A stretch of DNA of 64,000 nucleotides from Companilactobacillus ginsenosidimutans (GCF_001050475.1 NZ_CP012034.1:2356001-2420000), one strand, 5' to 3'. Shown: positions 8,326 to 18,499, numbered from the stretch's first letter. Notes: generated by a model not told the origin, from the sequence alone. Translations and numbers: made by a program.

Positions 8326-8790
8326 TTAATTTTTCTTTTTCTCAGTATAAATTGAGAGTGAGTCAAACTCTAGATATGAAGCAAGAGTAAGAGAGACCAT
8401 CATAATTAAGACTAACCATCCGATTGAATTTCCTAAAATATGTTCGATTGGTAAAATTTTTGCGACTAAGAAAATACTACCAATGCACAAGAAAAAGTCG
8501 ATTACTAAGTTTAATCCAATAATTAATTTATCTCGCTCAAGTATAAAGAAGTTGATGAACTTTTTTAAACCTTTTTTGGTTGAGCTTCGATACATGATTA
8601 ATATTGGCCTTTGGGCAATTACTTTGATTGCAAAGATACCTAAAGAACCGACGATACCACCAACGATTACTCTCCATGTTAGCGCGTGGAGTACCAGTGC
8701 GTTATAAGCAATTCCCGCAATTAATAGACTTACTACGTAAGGTATAAAGAAGAAAAATAAGTATATTACGACGATTTTTTTATTCGACAA
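8326..8790 (-). CDS. Small membrane protein, unknown
   Basis: A 154-aa protein with four predicted membrane segments (about residues 8-28, 38-58, 92-112 and 120-140) and a basic loop near residues 68-82 (YRSSTKKGLKKF). The TTG start at 8790 follows GGGAG at 9 bases. I do not recognise the family. Its 3' end lies only 12 bp before the -35 box of the cysteine operon, so read-through into that operon is conceivable. It is divergent from the CorC/HlyC gene. Confidence 0.65.
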   Translation of the reverse strand: MSNKKIVVIYLFFFFIPYVVSLLIAGIAYNALVLHALTWRVIVGGIVGSLGIFAIKVIAQRPILIMYRSSTKKGLKKFINFFILERDKLIIGLNLVIDFFLCIGSIFLVAKILPIEHILGNSIGWLVLIMMVSLTLASYLEFDSLSIYTEKKKN

Positions 8791-8916
8791 TTTTGATGAC
8801 TCCCTATATAGTATTAAGTTTATTTTATCATTAATGCTTCATATATTGTTGAATTGTTTGACACCTGCTATAATTGGTAACATCTATTTTTAATATGAAA
8901 GAGAGTGAAAAAATTA

Positions 8917-10278
8917 ATGAGCGATGATCCTACAGGTGCGGCGTTAATTGGACAGATAGTCTTAATTGTTGTTTTAACGCTCCTGAATGCATTTTTTGCG
9001 GCCAGTGAAATGGCTATTGTTTCTGTAAATAAATCTACCGTTGAGGATAAAGTTAAGGACGGGAGTCGAAAAGCAGAAAGAATTCTACATGCAATTGAAC
9101 ATCCAACTAATTTTTTATCTACCATTCAAGTAGCTATCACACTTGCAGGATTCCTTTCATCTGCTAGTGCGGCCACAAGTTTAAGTACAAGATTAGAAGG
9201 CGTGATTGGTAAGTTCCCAGGAAGTTATGAACTTTCAATCGTGATTATCACAGTTATTTTATCTTACTTCACTTTAGTATTTGGTGAATTATTTCCAAAA
9301 CAAATTGCTCTGCACAGACCTTATCAAGTGGTGTCTTTTACCGAGCCACTCGTTAATGTCGTAAGTAAAATCTTGGCACCGTTTGTTTGGATTTTGACAG
9401 TTTCCATCAATGGATTAATGAAAGTTACTCCACTAGATTTTAGTCAAAAAGAAGACAAGGTTACTCGAAATGAGATGCTCTCGACGATTCAAAAGTCTCG
9501 TCAAAGTGGAACTATTAATTCTGACGAGTATCAAATGTTACAAGGTATCATCAAATTCAGCGATAAAAATGTCCGTGAAATCATGGTTCCAAGAACCGAT
9601 GCATTCATGATCGATATTAATGATTCCCTGGATGAAAATATTGATGCCATTTTGTCCCAACCATTTTCACGTGTTCCTGTTTATGGTGGCGACAAGGATA
9701 CGATCATTGGTATTGTGCATATCAAAGCTTTATTCAAAAAAGCCCGTGTATCAGGATTTGATAATATCAATTTGAAAAGTATTATGACTGAACCATTATT
9801 TGTTCCTGAAACAACAAGTATTGATTCGTTGCTACTTAAGATGCAAACTACTCAAACACAAATTGCCATGATCATGGATGAGTATGGTGGTGTGGTTGGA
9901 CTTGCAACTATTGAAGATATTCTCGAAGAAATTGTTGGTGAAATTGATGATGAATATGATCAAACAACTACCAATTATCGTCGATTATCTACAAATGAAT
10001 ATTCAGTTGTCGGTACATTTTCTATCGAAGATTTCAATGATCTTTTTGATGAAGATATTGACGAAGAGCAAGATGACGCCGATACTATTGCTGGATATTT
10101 AATTATGAATGTTGGTGAGATTCCTGATGCCAATATTCCTAAGAGCATTACATTAGATGACGGTGTGAAATTAACTTCCGGTAAGGTTGATGGTTCAAGG
10201 CTTAAAACCGTTATCGTTTCAATTCCTAAAGACAAAGTTAAAGTCGTTACGACTAATATGTTTGAAAAGAAATACTAG
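8917..10278 (+). CDS. Hemolysin/CorC family membrane protein (CNNM, CBS pair, CorC_HlyC domains)
   Basis: A 453-aa protein with an N-terminal CNNM membrane domain of about four segments (residues 10-190), two CBS domains (about 205-330, starting near IMVPRTDAFMIDIN and ending near MIMDEYGGVVGLATIEDILEE), and a C-terminal CorC_HlyC domain. Family members are involved in Mg2+ or Co2+ efflux and homeostasis; hemolysin is a historic name. A GTG at 8905 is in frame, but the ATG at 8917 fits the GAAAGAGAG ribosome binding site better. prfC follows 33 bp later and may be cotranscribed. Confidence 0.86.
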   Translation: MSDDPTGAALIGQIVLIVVLTLLNAFFAASEMAIVSVNKSTVEDKVKDGSRKAERILHAIEHPTNFLSTIQVAITLAGFLSSASAATSLSTRLEGVIGKFPGSYELSIVIITVILSYFTLVFGELFPKQIALHRPYQVVSFTEPLVNVVSKILAPFVWILTVSINGLMKVTPLDFSQKEDKVTRNEMLSTIQKSRQSGTINSDEYQMLQGIIKFSDKNVREIMVPRTDAFMIDINDSLDENIDAILSQPFSRVPVYGGDKDTIIGIVHIKALFKKARVSGFDNINLKSIMTEPLFVPETTSIDSLLLKMQTTQTQIAMIMDEYGGVVGLATIEDILEEIVGEIDDEYDQTTTNYRRLSTNEYSVVGTFSIEDFNDLFDEDIDEEQDDADTIAGYLIMNVGEIPDANIPKSITLDDGVKLTSGKVDGSRLKTVIVSIPKDKVKVVTTNMFEKKY

Positions 10279-10311
10279 TGTATTTCTTTTTTTATGAGTT
10301 AAGGAGAAAAT

Positions 10312-11889
10312 ATGGATCAAAAACAATTAGAGAGTGAAGTAAGCAAAAGAAGAACATTTGCTATCATCTCTCACCCTGATGCTGGTAAAACTACAATTAC
10401 TGAACAAATGCTTTATTTTGGTGGTGTAATTCGTTCTGCCGGTACAGTTAAAGCAAAAAAATCTGGTCAATTTGCCACATCTGACTGGATGGAAATTGAA
10501 AAGAAACGTGGTATCTCAGTTACAAGTTCTGTTATGCAATTCCATTATCACGATAAAGATGTCAACATTTTGGATACACCAGGACATGAGGATTTCTCAG
10601 AAGATACTTATCGTACTTTGATGGCTGTTGATGCTGCTGTCATGGTTATCGACTCTGCCAAAGGTATCGAGCCACAAACTAAGAAATTATTCAAAGTTGT
10701 TAAACAACGTGGTATTCCTATTTTTACATTTATGAATAAACTTGACCGTGATGGTCGTGACCCACTAGATTTGATTGCTGAACTTGAAGAATTATTGAAC
10801 ATCGAGGGATGTGCAATGAACTGGCCAATTGGTATGGGTAAGGAACTCAAGGGATTGTACGATATTCGTAACAATCGTGTTGAGTTGTACCGTAAAGATG
10901 GTGATGATCGTTATCTTGACCTTGGTGAAGACGGCAAGTTGAAAGAACGTAACCCACTTGAAGAAGAGGGTGTTTATGAACAAGCTCTTGGCGAAGTAGA
11001 TTTGATCAAAGAAGCCGGAAACAAGTTTGATTTAGATAAAATCATGCAAGGTAATCAAACTCCAGTATTTTTCGGTTCAGCTTTGACAAACTTTGGTGTG
11101 CAAGTATTCTTGGATACATTCTTAGATATGGCACCAGCTCCATCACCACACAAACAAAAAGACAGTGATGAAATCGTTAATCCAGATGACACAGAATTTT
11201 CAGCCTTTGTATTTAAAATTCAGGCAAATATGAACCCAAATCACCGTGACAGAATTGCTTTCGTCAGAATTTGTTCAGGTGAATTCGAAAAGGGTATGGA
11301 TGTTACTTTAAATCGTACTGGTAAAACAATGCGTTTGAATAATGCGACAGAATTCATGTCTGATCAAAGAGAACAAGTAAAGACTGCTGTTGCTGGAGAT
11401 ATCGTAGGATTATACGATACAGGTAACTTCGAAATTGGTGACACAATTTATACAGGTAAAAAGGCAGTTCAATTCGAGGACTTACCACAATTTACTCCAG
11501 AAATGTTCATGGAAGTTCAAGCTAAGAACGTTATGAAACAAAAATCATTCCATAAAGGAATGCAACAACTAGTCCAAGAAGGTGCTGTTCAATTGTATAG
11601 AACATATACAACAAACGACTATATCTTAGGTGCTGTTGGACAACTACAATTTGAAGTATTCCAATTCAGAATGAAGAACGAATATAACTGTGATGTTGTC
11701 ATGAATCCAATTGGTTCAAGAACTGCACGTTGGATTGATCCAGATCAACTTGATCCAAGTATGTCGTCATCAAGAAATATGCTGGTTAAGGATTTGGACG
11801 ACAATCCATTGTTCTTGTTCGAAAACCGTTTCGCAGAAAACTGGTTTGCTAGCAAGTATCCTGATGTAACATTAACTTCAAAACTATAA
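10312..11889 (+). CDS. prfC: Peptide chain release factor 3
   Basis: A 525-aa translational GTPase that recycles RF1/RF2 from the ribosome after peptide release. G1 is [16 protein letters not shown] near residue 17, the switch region contains [15 protein letters not shown]3 is [16 protein letters not shown] and G4 is [10 protein letters not shown]. The RF3 C-terminal domain is present, with [17 protein letters not shown] strong AAGGAG lies 6 bases before the ATG. The gene ends at a long hairpin terminator. Confidence 0.95.
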   Translation: MDQKQLESEVSKRRTFAIISHPDAGKTTITEQMLYFGGVIRSAGTVKAKKSGQFATSDWMEIEKKRGISVTSSVMQFHYHDKDVNILDTPGHEDFSEDTYRTLMAVDAAVMVIDSAKGIEPQTKKLFKVVKQRGIPIFTFMNKLDRDGRDPLDLIAELEELLNIEGCAMNWPIGMGKELKGLYDIRNNRVELYRKDGDDRYLDLGEDGKLKERNPLEEEGVYEQALGEVDLIKEAGNKFDLDKIMQGNQTPVFFGSALTNFGVQVFLDTFLDMAPAPSPHKQKDSDEIVNPDDTEFSAFVFKIQANMNPNHRDRIAFVRICSGEFEKGMDVTLNRTGKTMRLNNATEFMSDQREQVKTAVAGDIVGLYDTGNFEIGDTIYTGKKAVQFEDLPQFTPEMFMEVQAKNVMKQKSFHKGMQQLVQEGAVQLYRTYTTNDYILGAVGQLQFEVFQFRMKNEYNCDVVMNPIGSRTARWIDPDQLDPSMSSSRNMLVKDLDDNPLFLFENRFAENWFASKYPDVTLTSKL

Positions 11890-11890
11890 T

Positions 11891-11957
11891 AAAATCTCTT
11901 CGGAATGTTGTGTGAACGAAACTGTTCATGTGATATTTTGAAGAGATTTTTTTATAT
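11891..11957 (+). terminator. Intrinsic terminator of prfC
   Basis: AAATCTCTTC and GAAGAGATTT enclose an inner GAAC/GTTC hairpin, followed by seven T residues. Structured element A begins immediately downstream. Confidence 0.85.
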
Positions 11958-12152
11958 GCCGTCTGCAGAGCTGAAAAATATTCTTCGGCTGTGCGGGACG
12001 GTCTGAGCCTAAGTGCGGTCTCAGACCTCGGTTTGGAGCCTTTCGAAGTTCGCGAAAGTCTTCAAACTCGCCCGGTGGTGTAAGGGTGGCATAGTTCGCC
12101 GCCCTAACGCCACTTTCACTGCCTTCGAATATTTCTCAGCTCTTCCGACTGG
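11958..12152. repeat. Structured intergenic element A (large branched palindrome)
   Basis: The arms 11961-11983 and 12127-12149 pair (AGAGCTGA with TCAGCTCT, plus the adjoining AATATTC/GAATATT). Inside are three hairpins: 12000-12007 with 12020-12027 (8 bp), 12032-12066 with a TTTGGAG/CTTCAAA-type stem extended by CTTTCG/CGAAAG, and 12075-12113 (GTGGTGT/ACGCCAC enclosing AGGGTGGC/GCCGCCCT). The middle hairpin has the same design as in elements B, C, D and E. GC content is clearly higher than the surroundings. No coding capacity is seen. Nothing recognisable lies between 12153 and the next gene at 12412. Confidence 0.7.
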
Positions 12153-12411
12153 TTTGCATTAGTAAATAGATGAATCTGTGGGTATGTATCACTCTAATTT
12201 TTGTGCATCTAAAATTTTCTTCCACTATCACTGACGATTAGTTCGACAGGGTACATCAAAACTCAGAATAGGTATTGGACACACACATGTCAAAACATTG
12301 AAATAGATGCATTTCCAAAAAATAAATCAGATTTCATGGAAATTATGCGAAAGTAAATGTTCCCAAGGGTATAATGAAAAATAAAGATATTTATATTTTG
12401 GGGGACGTACT

Positions 12412-14616
12412 ATGAAAAAGAGTGGTGTACTAGTTTGCACTGTTGCATTGACTATCTTGTTGGGTTTGGGGATGGCTCCGCAAAATGCTGATGCAGATCA
12501 ATTAAATAACAGTTCCGATACTAGCGAAATTACTGGTTTAAAAAATGATAACAACGAAACCACTTCTGAAGAGTTGAATATTACTAATTCTATGCCAACT
12601 GAAGTTGATGAGGATAATTTAAATAATTCTGATCGTGCTGGTGGTCAATGGGCTACTGATCCTAAAACGGCAACTCCACAATCAAATTTTTATTATTCAG
12701 TCAATAGTAAGTGGCTAGATGATAATAAGAAATCAACAGAGGATTCATCGATCACTGATCCTTCGGCTACCAAAACAGATCAAGACATTGCCTATGAAGA
12801 TGCTCAAAAGGATGTCACCGAAGTTGCCAGTGGCTAAATTGTCACCGATGTTCCACAAATTCAACAAATGGGTGATTATTATAATCGTTATTTAGCTATG
12901 TTGAACTCGGACCAATTGAATGTGGGGTCTCTGAAAAGCGATCTTAAAAGTATTCAGGATTTAAAATATTACTCTGACTTGAATTCGAAACCAGCTTATT
13001 TTGATCAAAACAGCATTAAATTACCATTCTCAATTAGTGCCACCCCAGATTTACAGGATAGTCGAAAAACTAATTATGTATTTAGTCAATCTTCCAACAA
13101 TATACCTGCTACAACCAATGCCGCCGATTTTAATCAAGGTGCAGCCAAAGGGTTCATTGATTCGATGGTGAATTTATTTGGGTTGTTAGGGATTGACAAA
13201 AACCAATCTATGCCAATAATCATGAATGCTATTACTTTCGAAAATTCATTGACCTCAGGATTGGTCGATAAACAACGTGATAACGGAAGTTCACCCGAAG
13301 ACTTATCTAGCTTTAATCCCTATACAACTAGCATGTATAGCACAATGGATGTGAATGAATTTTATAATAAACAATCCAATCTTCAACTAAAGCAATATGT
13401 CGAAACAATGTTTCCTGGATTAAAACAAATTCAATTGACAAATCCACAAGCTTTGAACACCTACAATAATATTTTCTCCCTAGGTAATTTTGAATCATTA
13501 AAAGACTGGATGATGCTGCTACAAGTTTTTAACAATCGGGAATTGTTTAGTCAACAAGGTGTTAACGCAACTAAAGAATTCGACGATAACTCTCAAACTT
13601 TTATAATTTCAACACTTGGTTCAGTTGATACAACAACTAATGTAGGAAAATCCTTTATGGCAACTCAACAATATTTTTTAGATGATATGAGTACGCTTTA
13701 TGGAAAAATCCAAGTCGGTTCAAAAGTTAAAAATGATGTTTTAACGATGACTGAAAAAATCAGGGATGCGTATATTCAGCGTTTGAATAATAATACTTGG
13801 TTAAGCCCTCAGACAAAAAAAGCAGCAGTTAATAAGTTAGAGAAAATGATTATTAACGTTGGCTATCAAGAAGGAATACCTGCATTAACCGATTACACGA
13901 GTTTAAATTTCAGTCCTAATGAAAGTATTTACGATATTAATAAAGCTATTAACAAGTATCGTCAAGATGTCACTTTACTAAGTTTAAAAGAAAAATCTGA
14001 ACGTGCAGGAATTCAACGCGCCAGTTTTGAACGTAATGCCTTCTATGATCCAAGCTCAAACAGTATTGCCGTGGATGGTGCCATGCTAACAGCTCCCTTC
14101 TTTTCAGAGAGCCAAACCGTCAGTCAAAACTATGGTGGAATTGGAATAGTAATTGGACACGAGATTTCACATGCCTTTGACCCAACCGGAGCACAATTTG
14201 ATTCCAATGGAATTAGAAGTAATTGGTGGACAGAAGCAGATAAAGAGAAATTCAATGATTTAAGTATGAAAATGGATGATGAGTACAACGGAATTAAGAT
14301 GGACTGGGGAACTGTTAATGGGAAGAATACTCTTAGTGAAAATGTTGCTGATAATGGTGGATTAAGTGTTGCGTTGGAATTGGCAAAACAAGATCCATCG
14401 TACAATGCTAAAGAGTTCTTCGAAAACTGGGCAAGATCTTCACGAATGTCTGTTGATAAATTCACTGAAGAAATGTTGATGCTTGATAGTCATGCCCCTG
14501 CTCCTGTTCGAGTTAACGTAGCAGTTCAAAATCAAGACGATTTTTATAGTACTTATGATGTTAAACCTGGCGATCCTATGTATTTGGCACCTCAAGACAG
14601 AGTTAGTATCTGGTAA
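12412..14616 (+). pseudogene. Secreted M13-family (PepO-like) endopeptidase, interrupted by one in-frame stop
   Basis: Two open segments, 12412-12837 and 12868-14616, are in the same frame and are separated only by a TAA at 12835-12837. Together they make a 734-codon M13 metalloendopeptidase. A signal peptide with an NADAD cleavage region comes first, then NFYYSVNSKWLDD typical of the family N-terminus. The zinc site IGHEISHAFD (near residue 580), SENVADNGG, and a normal C-terminus ending in VSIW follow. Apart from the stop I see no frameshift, so the mutation is recent, a strain variant, a sequencing error, or read through. The downstream part alone lacks a ribosome binding site and a signal peptide. 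GGGGGA precedes the ATG. Confidence 0.82.
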
Positions 14617-14618
14617 AA

Positions 14619-14655
14619 ATGCCGTCTCCAGAGCTGAGAAATATTCTTCGACTGT
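14619..14655 (+). repeat. Partial copy of element A (left arm only)
   Basis: This stretch begins ATGCCGTCTCCAGAGC and matches the first 37 bases of element A (from 11956) with only a few differences. It directly follows the peptidase stop codon. No matching right arm is present, so it is a truncated copy. The peptidase gene is therefore flanked by direct repeats of this sequence. Confidence 0.7.
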
Positions 14656-14781
14656 TGTTGTGGAATATAATGATTTTTAATTTTTTGAGAACTCTTAAAG
14701 GATGAGTTTAAATTGAAAACCAGCATTATAAAATATTGACAGCATAATGAAACAAAGCAAACTGAAGTTTATTGATATCTA

Positions 14782-14942
14782 GACGGAGGGGGAAAATCAA
14801 TTTGGGCTCAGCCGCCAGATTTCACTTTGCTGACGAAGTCAGCTTAGTGAAAGGGTCGATTTGGAGACATTTCGAACTATGAAATGGCTTCAAACGATCC
14901 CGGCAGCGTTCCAGCCCGTAAAATCGATTTTCCCCCTCCGTC
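14782..14942. repeat. Structured intergenic element B
   Basis: A 17-bp perfect outer stem (14782-14798 with 14926-14942) encloses GGGCT/AGCCC, then GCCGCC/GGC with an unpaired AGCGTTCC on the 3' side. Two hairpins lie inside: 14820-14852 (TTTCACT/AGTGAAA with inner GCTGAC-gaa-GTCAGC) and 14860-14894 (TTTGGAG/CTTCAAA with inner ATTTC/GAAAT). Element C has the same plan with different but still paired bases. It lies about 90 bp before brnQ. Confidence 0.8.
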
Positions 14943-15031
14943 GGCATTTCCCACCCAACTCCTCACAAAACCTTTGTGTAAAGCAAACATAATTGGTATT
15001 ATTTTTAGGACAGATTTTTAAGGGGAACTCA

Positions 15032-16369
15032 ATGCAAAAACGACTATCATTACGTAATTTAATGTTCATCGGCTCAATGCTTTTCGGACTATTCTTCGGT
15101 GCCGGAAACCTAATCTTTCCAGTATTTCTTGGCCAACAAGCAGGTAGTAACGTCTGGCTTGCTGTAATTGGATTGTTAATTACTGGTATTGGATTACCAC
15201 TTCTAGGTGTTGCTGGACTTGGTATCACTGAAAGTGCCAGTGTCTTTGATTTGGCAAAAAAAGTTAATCGTTCGTATGCTTATATATTTACGGTTTTACT
15301 TTATTTAATTATTGGTCCATTGTTTGCAACACCTAGGTTGGCGACGACTTCGTTCCAAATGGGAATAGTGCCATTTGTTTCAAATGGGCAGCAAGCGCTA
15401 GTTCTGGCAATTTTTTCTATCTTATTTTTCGCCGCATCATGGTGGTTTGCACGTAAGCCTAGCAAGATCATGACTTATGTTGGAAAGTGGCTCACACCAA
15501 TTTTTCTTATTTTATTGGGAATTTTGATTGCGGTGGCACTTATTCATCCGATGGGATCTCTTACTGCGCAGCCTCAAGGGCAATACGTTCACAGTCCAGT
15601 TTTGGCTGGATTTACTGAAGGTTATAATACGATGGATGCTTTGGCTTCATTAGCATTTGGCGTGGTTGTTATCGACGGTATCAAGATGTTGGGGATCACT
15701 GATCCTAAGGCGATTGCGACTGATACGATTAAAGCAGGGGCTATCAGCGTTGTTTTGATGGGAATCATCTATACATTGTTAGCTTTGCTTGGTGCAATGA
15801 GTTTGGGTCACTTGAAGTTGGCTGCCAATGGAGGAATTACGCTGGCACAAATTTTCAATTATTACTTCGGTAGTTTTGGAAATGTCTTGTTAGCTTTGAT
15901 TGTTATTGTTGCTTGTTTGAAAACTTCAATTGGTTTAATTACAGCATTTGGAGAGGCTATGCATGAAATGTTTCCTAAAATTTCATATCAAGTATTAATC
16001 GCTATTGCTAGTATTTTGCCATGTATTTTCGCAAATGTGGGATTGACGAACCTTATTCAATATTCAACTCCAGCTTTGATGTTCATTTATCCATTAGCAA
16101 TAACGCTGATTATCTTGGCTATATTGACACCATTTATTGGATCATCAAAATGGATTTTCGGAGTTACAACTTTGTTCACTTTGATACCTGCAATTTTAGC
16201 TGGATTAGAAGCATTAAGTTTCGTATTTAAGGGTCAGGGATGGTTTACAACATTGATGCATTTTAATGATGTACTTCCATTAGCAAGCCTTGGATTAGGG
16301 TGGGTCGTTCCTGCATTGATTGGGTTAGTTGTTGGATATGTTATTAGTCGTTTCAGGCCTACAGTATAA
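15032..16369 (+). CDS. brnQ: Branched-chain amino acid uptake carrier BrnQ
   Basis: A 445-aa cation-coupled importer of Leu, Ile and Val (LIVCS family) with about 12 membrane segments. The N-terminal GSMLFGLFFGAGNLIFPVFLG is the family hallmark, and the middle carries EGYNTMDALASLAFG. A longer frame starts at 14993, but AAGGGGA lies 6 bases before the ATG at 15032, giving MQKRLSLRNL. No T-box or other leader was seen; structured element B lies upstream. A strong terminator follows. Confidence 0.93.
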   Translation: MQKRLSLRNLMFIGSMLFGLFFGAGNLIFPVFLGQQAGSNVWLAVIGLLITGIGLPLLGVAGLGITESASVFDLAKKVNRSYAYIFTVLLYLIIGPLFATPRLATTSFQMGIVPFVSNGQQALVLAIFSILFFAASWWFARKPSKIMTYVGKWLTPIFLILLGILIAVALIHPMGSLTAQPQGQYVHSPVLAGFTEGYNTMDALASLAFGVVVIDGIKMLGITDPKAIATDTIKAGAISVVLMGIIYTLLALLGAMSLGHLKLAANGGITLAQIFNYYFGSFGNVLLALIVIVACLKTSIGLITAFGEAMHEMFPKISYQVLIAIASILPCIFANVGLTNLIQYSTPALMFIYPLAITLIILAILTPFIGSSKWIFGVTTLFTLIPAILAGLEALSFVFKGQGWFTTLMHFNDVLPLASLGLGWVVPALIGLVVGYVISRFRPTV

Positions 16370-16385
16370 TAAATAAAATAATAAT

Positions 16386-16425
16386 GACGCATGGTAATTT
16401 AAATATTACTTATGCGTCTTTTTTT
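16386..16425 (+). terminator. Intrinsic terminator of brnQ
   Basis: GACGCAT/ATGCGTC with an inner GTAAT/ATTAC stem is followed by seven T residues. Confidence 0.85.
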
Positions 16426-16495
16426 GACGAAAATCGTTGACGAATCAATGGATGAACCTAATAATTATGAGAACTACTATTTAGGGGATGAGCTC

Positions 16496-17425
16496 ATGGA
16501 TATCGGACAACTGACTAATCAAATCTTTTTAATGTTCGGATTAATGTTAGTCGGAGTTATTATTGGCAAGACCAAATTAATGAGCGTGCAAACCTCAAAT
16601 GATTTGACGAATATCTTGATAAAAGTAATTGGACCGTGCTTGATTATTAATGCTTTTGAGCAAAATTACTCACAAAGTAGAATCAAACTATTTGTATTGG
16701 CAGCAGTTGCAGTTGCTATCGCCTATGTGATTGAAATAGTTATCTCCAAATTTGCCTTCGCTAGAGTCAAAAATTCCAATTTAAAAAGAGTTTCAACTTA
16801 TGGCAGTGTTTACTCGAACGCCGGATTCATGGGAATTCCTTTGATTAGTGCATTATTTGGACCAACTGGGGTATTTTATGGTGTTGTCTCGTTAGCAGTC
16901 TGGAACGTCTTTAATTGGACACACGGAATCAGTTTGTTTAACGAAGCCAAAGGAGAAGAGGGTTCTAAATTCAAACAAATATTTTTGAATCCGAATGTTA
17001 TCGCAATAATTATAGGATTAATCCTATTCATTTTTTCTTTAAGCTTACCTTCCACTGTTGACCAAGTAGTTAAATATGTCGGCTCGATCAACACACCATT
17101 ATCGATGATTGTTATTGGAAACAGTCTAGCAAGTATTAAATTTGATAAATCCATGTTAGAGAGACATTTGTGGATCAGCTTAATATTGAGAAATTTAATT
17201 TATCCAGTGATTGCAATCTTCGTACTCAAATTAATGGGGATTACTGGAATAGCCTTTTATACCACAGTTGTTATGGCAGCATGTCCGGTGGCAGGTTTGA
17301 TCGTCTTGTTCACTCTCCAAGCCAAAGAAAATCCAGCTCCAGCAATTGCACTAATGAGTTTGTCTACAGTCTTAAGCTTGGTAACAATTCCTATCGTATT
17401 TGCAATAAGTAATATGAGGATTTAG
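16496..17425 (+). CDS. AEC (auxin efflux carrier) family transporter
   Basis: A 309-aa membrane protein of the AEC family with ten predicted segments. Characteristic stretches are GPCLIINAFEQ near residue 43 and YGSVYSNAGFMGIPLI near residue 102. The second half carries the family NTPLSMIVIGNSLA. Lactic acid bacterial members include malate permeases, but the substrate cannot be assigned. An in-frame start at 16412 would overlap the brnQ terminator; the ATG at 16496 has AGGGGATG upstream and starts at the usual family position. Confidence 0.85.
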   Translation: MDIGQLTNQIFLMFGLMLVGVIIGKTKLMSVQTSNDLTNILIKVIGPCLIINAFEQNYSQSRIKLFVLAAVAVAIAYVIEIVISKFAFARVKNSNLKRVSTYGSVYSNAGFMGIPLISALFGPTGVFYGVVSLAVWNVFNWTHGISLFNEAKGEEGSKFKQIFLNPNVIAIIIGLILFIFSLSLPSTVDQVVKYVGSINTPLSMIVIGNSLASIKFDKSMLERHLWISLILRNLIYPVIAIFVLKLMGITGIAFYTTVVMAACPVAGLIVLFTLQAKENPAPAIALMSLSTVLSLVTIPIVFAISNMRI

Positions 17426-17521
17426 CAGTATACATAAGGACAACAATTTTATCCGTAAGATTATTTTCATAAAAATATTCCGTGGAAAGGATGATATCAA
17501 ATTATTATTCGAAATTTAATC

Positions 17522-17620
17522 ATGTCAATTTTGATGTTATGTCCTCTAGCAGTCCCATTATTAATCATTTTTGGTGGAGTATTTTTCTATGGCATGTATT
17601 TTCTGAATCCAAATGCTTAG
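17522..17620 (+). CDS. Possible 32-aa single-span membrane peptide
   Basis: The ATG at 17522 opens 33 codons giving MSILMLCPLAVPLL and then a strongly hydrophobic stretch ending in FLNPNA. The frame also extends upstream to ATT codons just after a GGAAAGGATG purine run (17484-17493), which could be the true start. No homologue is recognised and the ribosome binding site for the ATG itself is poor, so it may be spurious. Confidence 0.3.
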   Translation: MSILMLCPLAVPLLIIFGGVFFYGMYFLNPNA

Positions 17621-17662
17621 AATATAAATTAATAAGTCATAATATAAAAAAGGAGTGATTTT

Positions 17663-18499
17663 ATGTTGATGGATGGACATACACACACAGAATTTTGCCC
17701 ACATGGAAGTCGAGAGCCAGTAGAAAAAATGATTCAGCGAGCAATCGGATTAGGAATGAAAAAGTATTGCATCACCGAACATGCGCCACTGCCACCTGAT
17801 TTCAAGCAAAGTTACGAGGGGTCCTCTAGTGGAATCGACGAAGCATCGATGGAAATGTCAGACATGCCAGCATACATGAAACAAATGAAGTCACTTCAGG
17901 AAAAATATAAGTCAGATATAGAAATTTCGATAGGTTTTGAAGTCGACTATTTACAAGGATTTGAAGATTTTACGAAGCGTTTCCTCGATGAATATGGTCC
18001 TCAAACACAAGAAAGCATCTTGTCCGTTCATTTTATGAAGGGAACAGACGGAAAGTTCTGGTGTATTGATAATGGATTCGAAGACTTCGAACAAGGTTTC
18101 AAAGATTTTCTTGATACGCCACAACACGTTTTCCGTGAATACTATTTTTCCGTTCAGAAATCTGTTAAAGCGGATTTAGGGAAGTATCGTCCAATCAGAA
18201 TTGGTCACATGAGCTTGGTTAGAAAATATCAAGATCATTTTCATTTAACTGAGGATTTGAACGATGAAAACATGAGCTTAGCACAAAATATCCTGTTCGA
18301 TGTTAAAGCTCAACATCGTCAATTAGATTTAAATTTAGCTGGTTTGTACAAACCATATTGCAATGATTTTTATCCAGGTAAACAAATATTGAAACAAGCT
18401 GAATCTATTGGTATCCCAATCGTTTACGGTTCCGATGCACATGACATAGAGTCAGTCGGTCATGGTATTCATTTGATTAATACTATAACTAACTATTGA
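17663..18499 (+). CDS. hisJ: Histidinol-phosphatase, PHP family
   Basis: A 278-aa metal-dependent PHP-domain phosphatase (HisJ/HisK type) that removes phosphate from histidinol phosphate, the step before HisD. Metal ligands are visible: DGHTHTEFCPHG at the start, CITEHAPLP near residue 37, GFEVDY near residue 92, and the C-terminal YGSDAHDIESVG. AAAAGGAG lies just before the ATG. It lies upstream of the his T-box and so outside the attenuated his transcript. It supplies the phosphatase that the following operon lacks, since that hisB encodes only the dehydratase. Confidence 0.92.
   Translation: MLMDGHTHTEFCPHGSREPVEKMIQRAIGLGMKKYCITEHAPLPPDFKQSYEGSSSGIDEASMEMSDMPAYMKQMKSLQEKYKSDIEISIGFEVDYLQGFEDFTKRFLDEYGPQTQESILSVHFMKGTDGKFWCIDNGFEDFEQGFKDFLDTPQHVFREYYFSVQKSVKADLGKYRPIRIGHMSLVRKYQDHFHLTEDLNDENMSLAQNILFDVKAQHRQLDLNLAGLYKPYCNDFYPGKQILKQAESIGIPIVYGSDAHDIESVGHGIHLINTITNY

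Noticed and set aside
12868..14616. Separate cytoplasmic M13 peptidase gene starting at 12868
   Set aside because: It is in the same frame as the signal-peptide ORF, lacks a ribosome binding site, and would miss the family N-terminus; one interrupted gene is the simpler reading.
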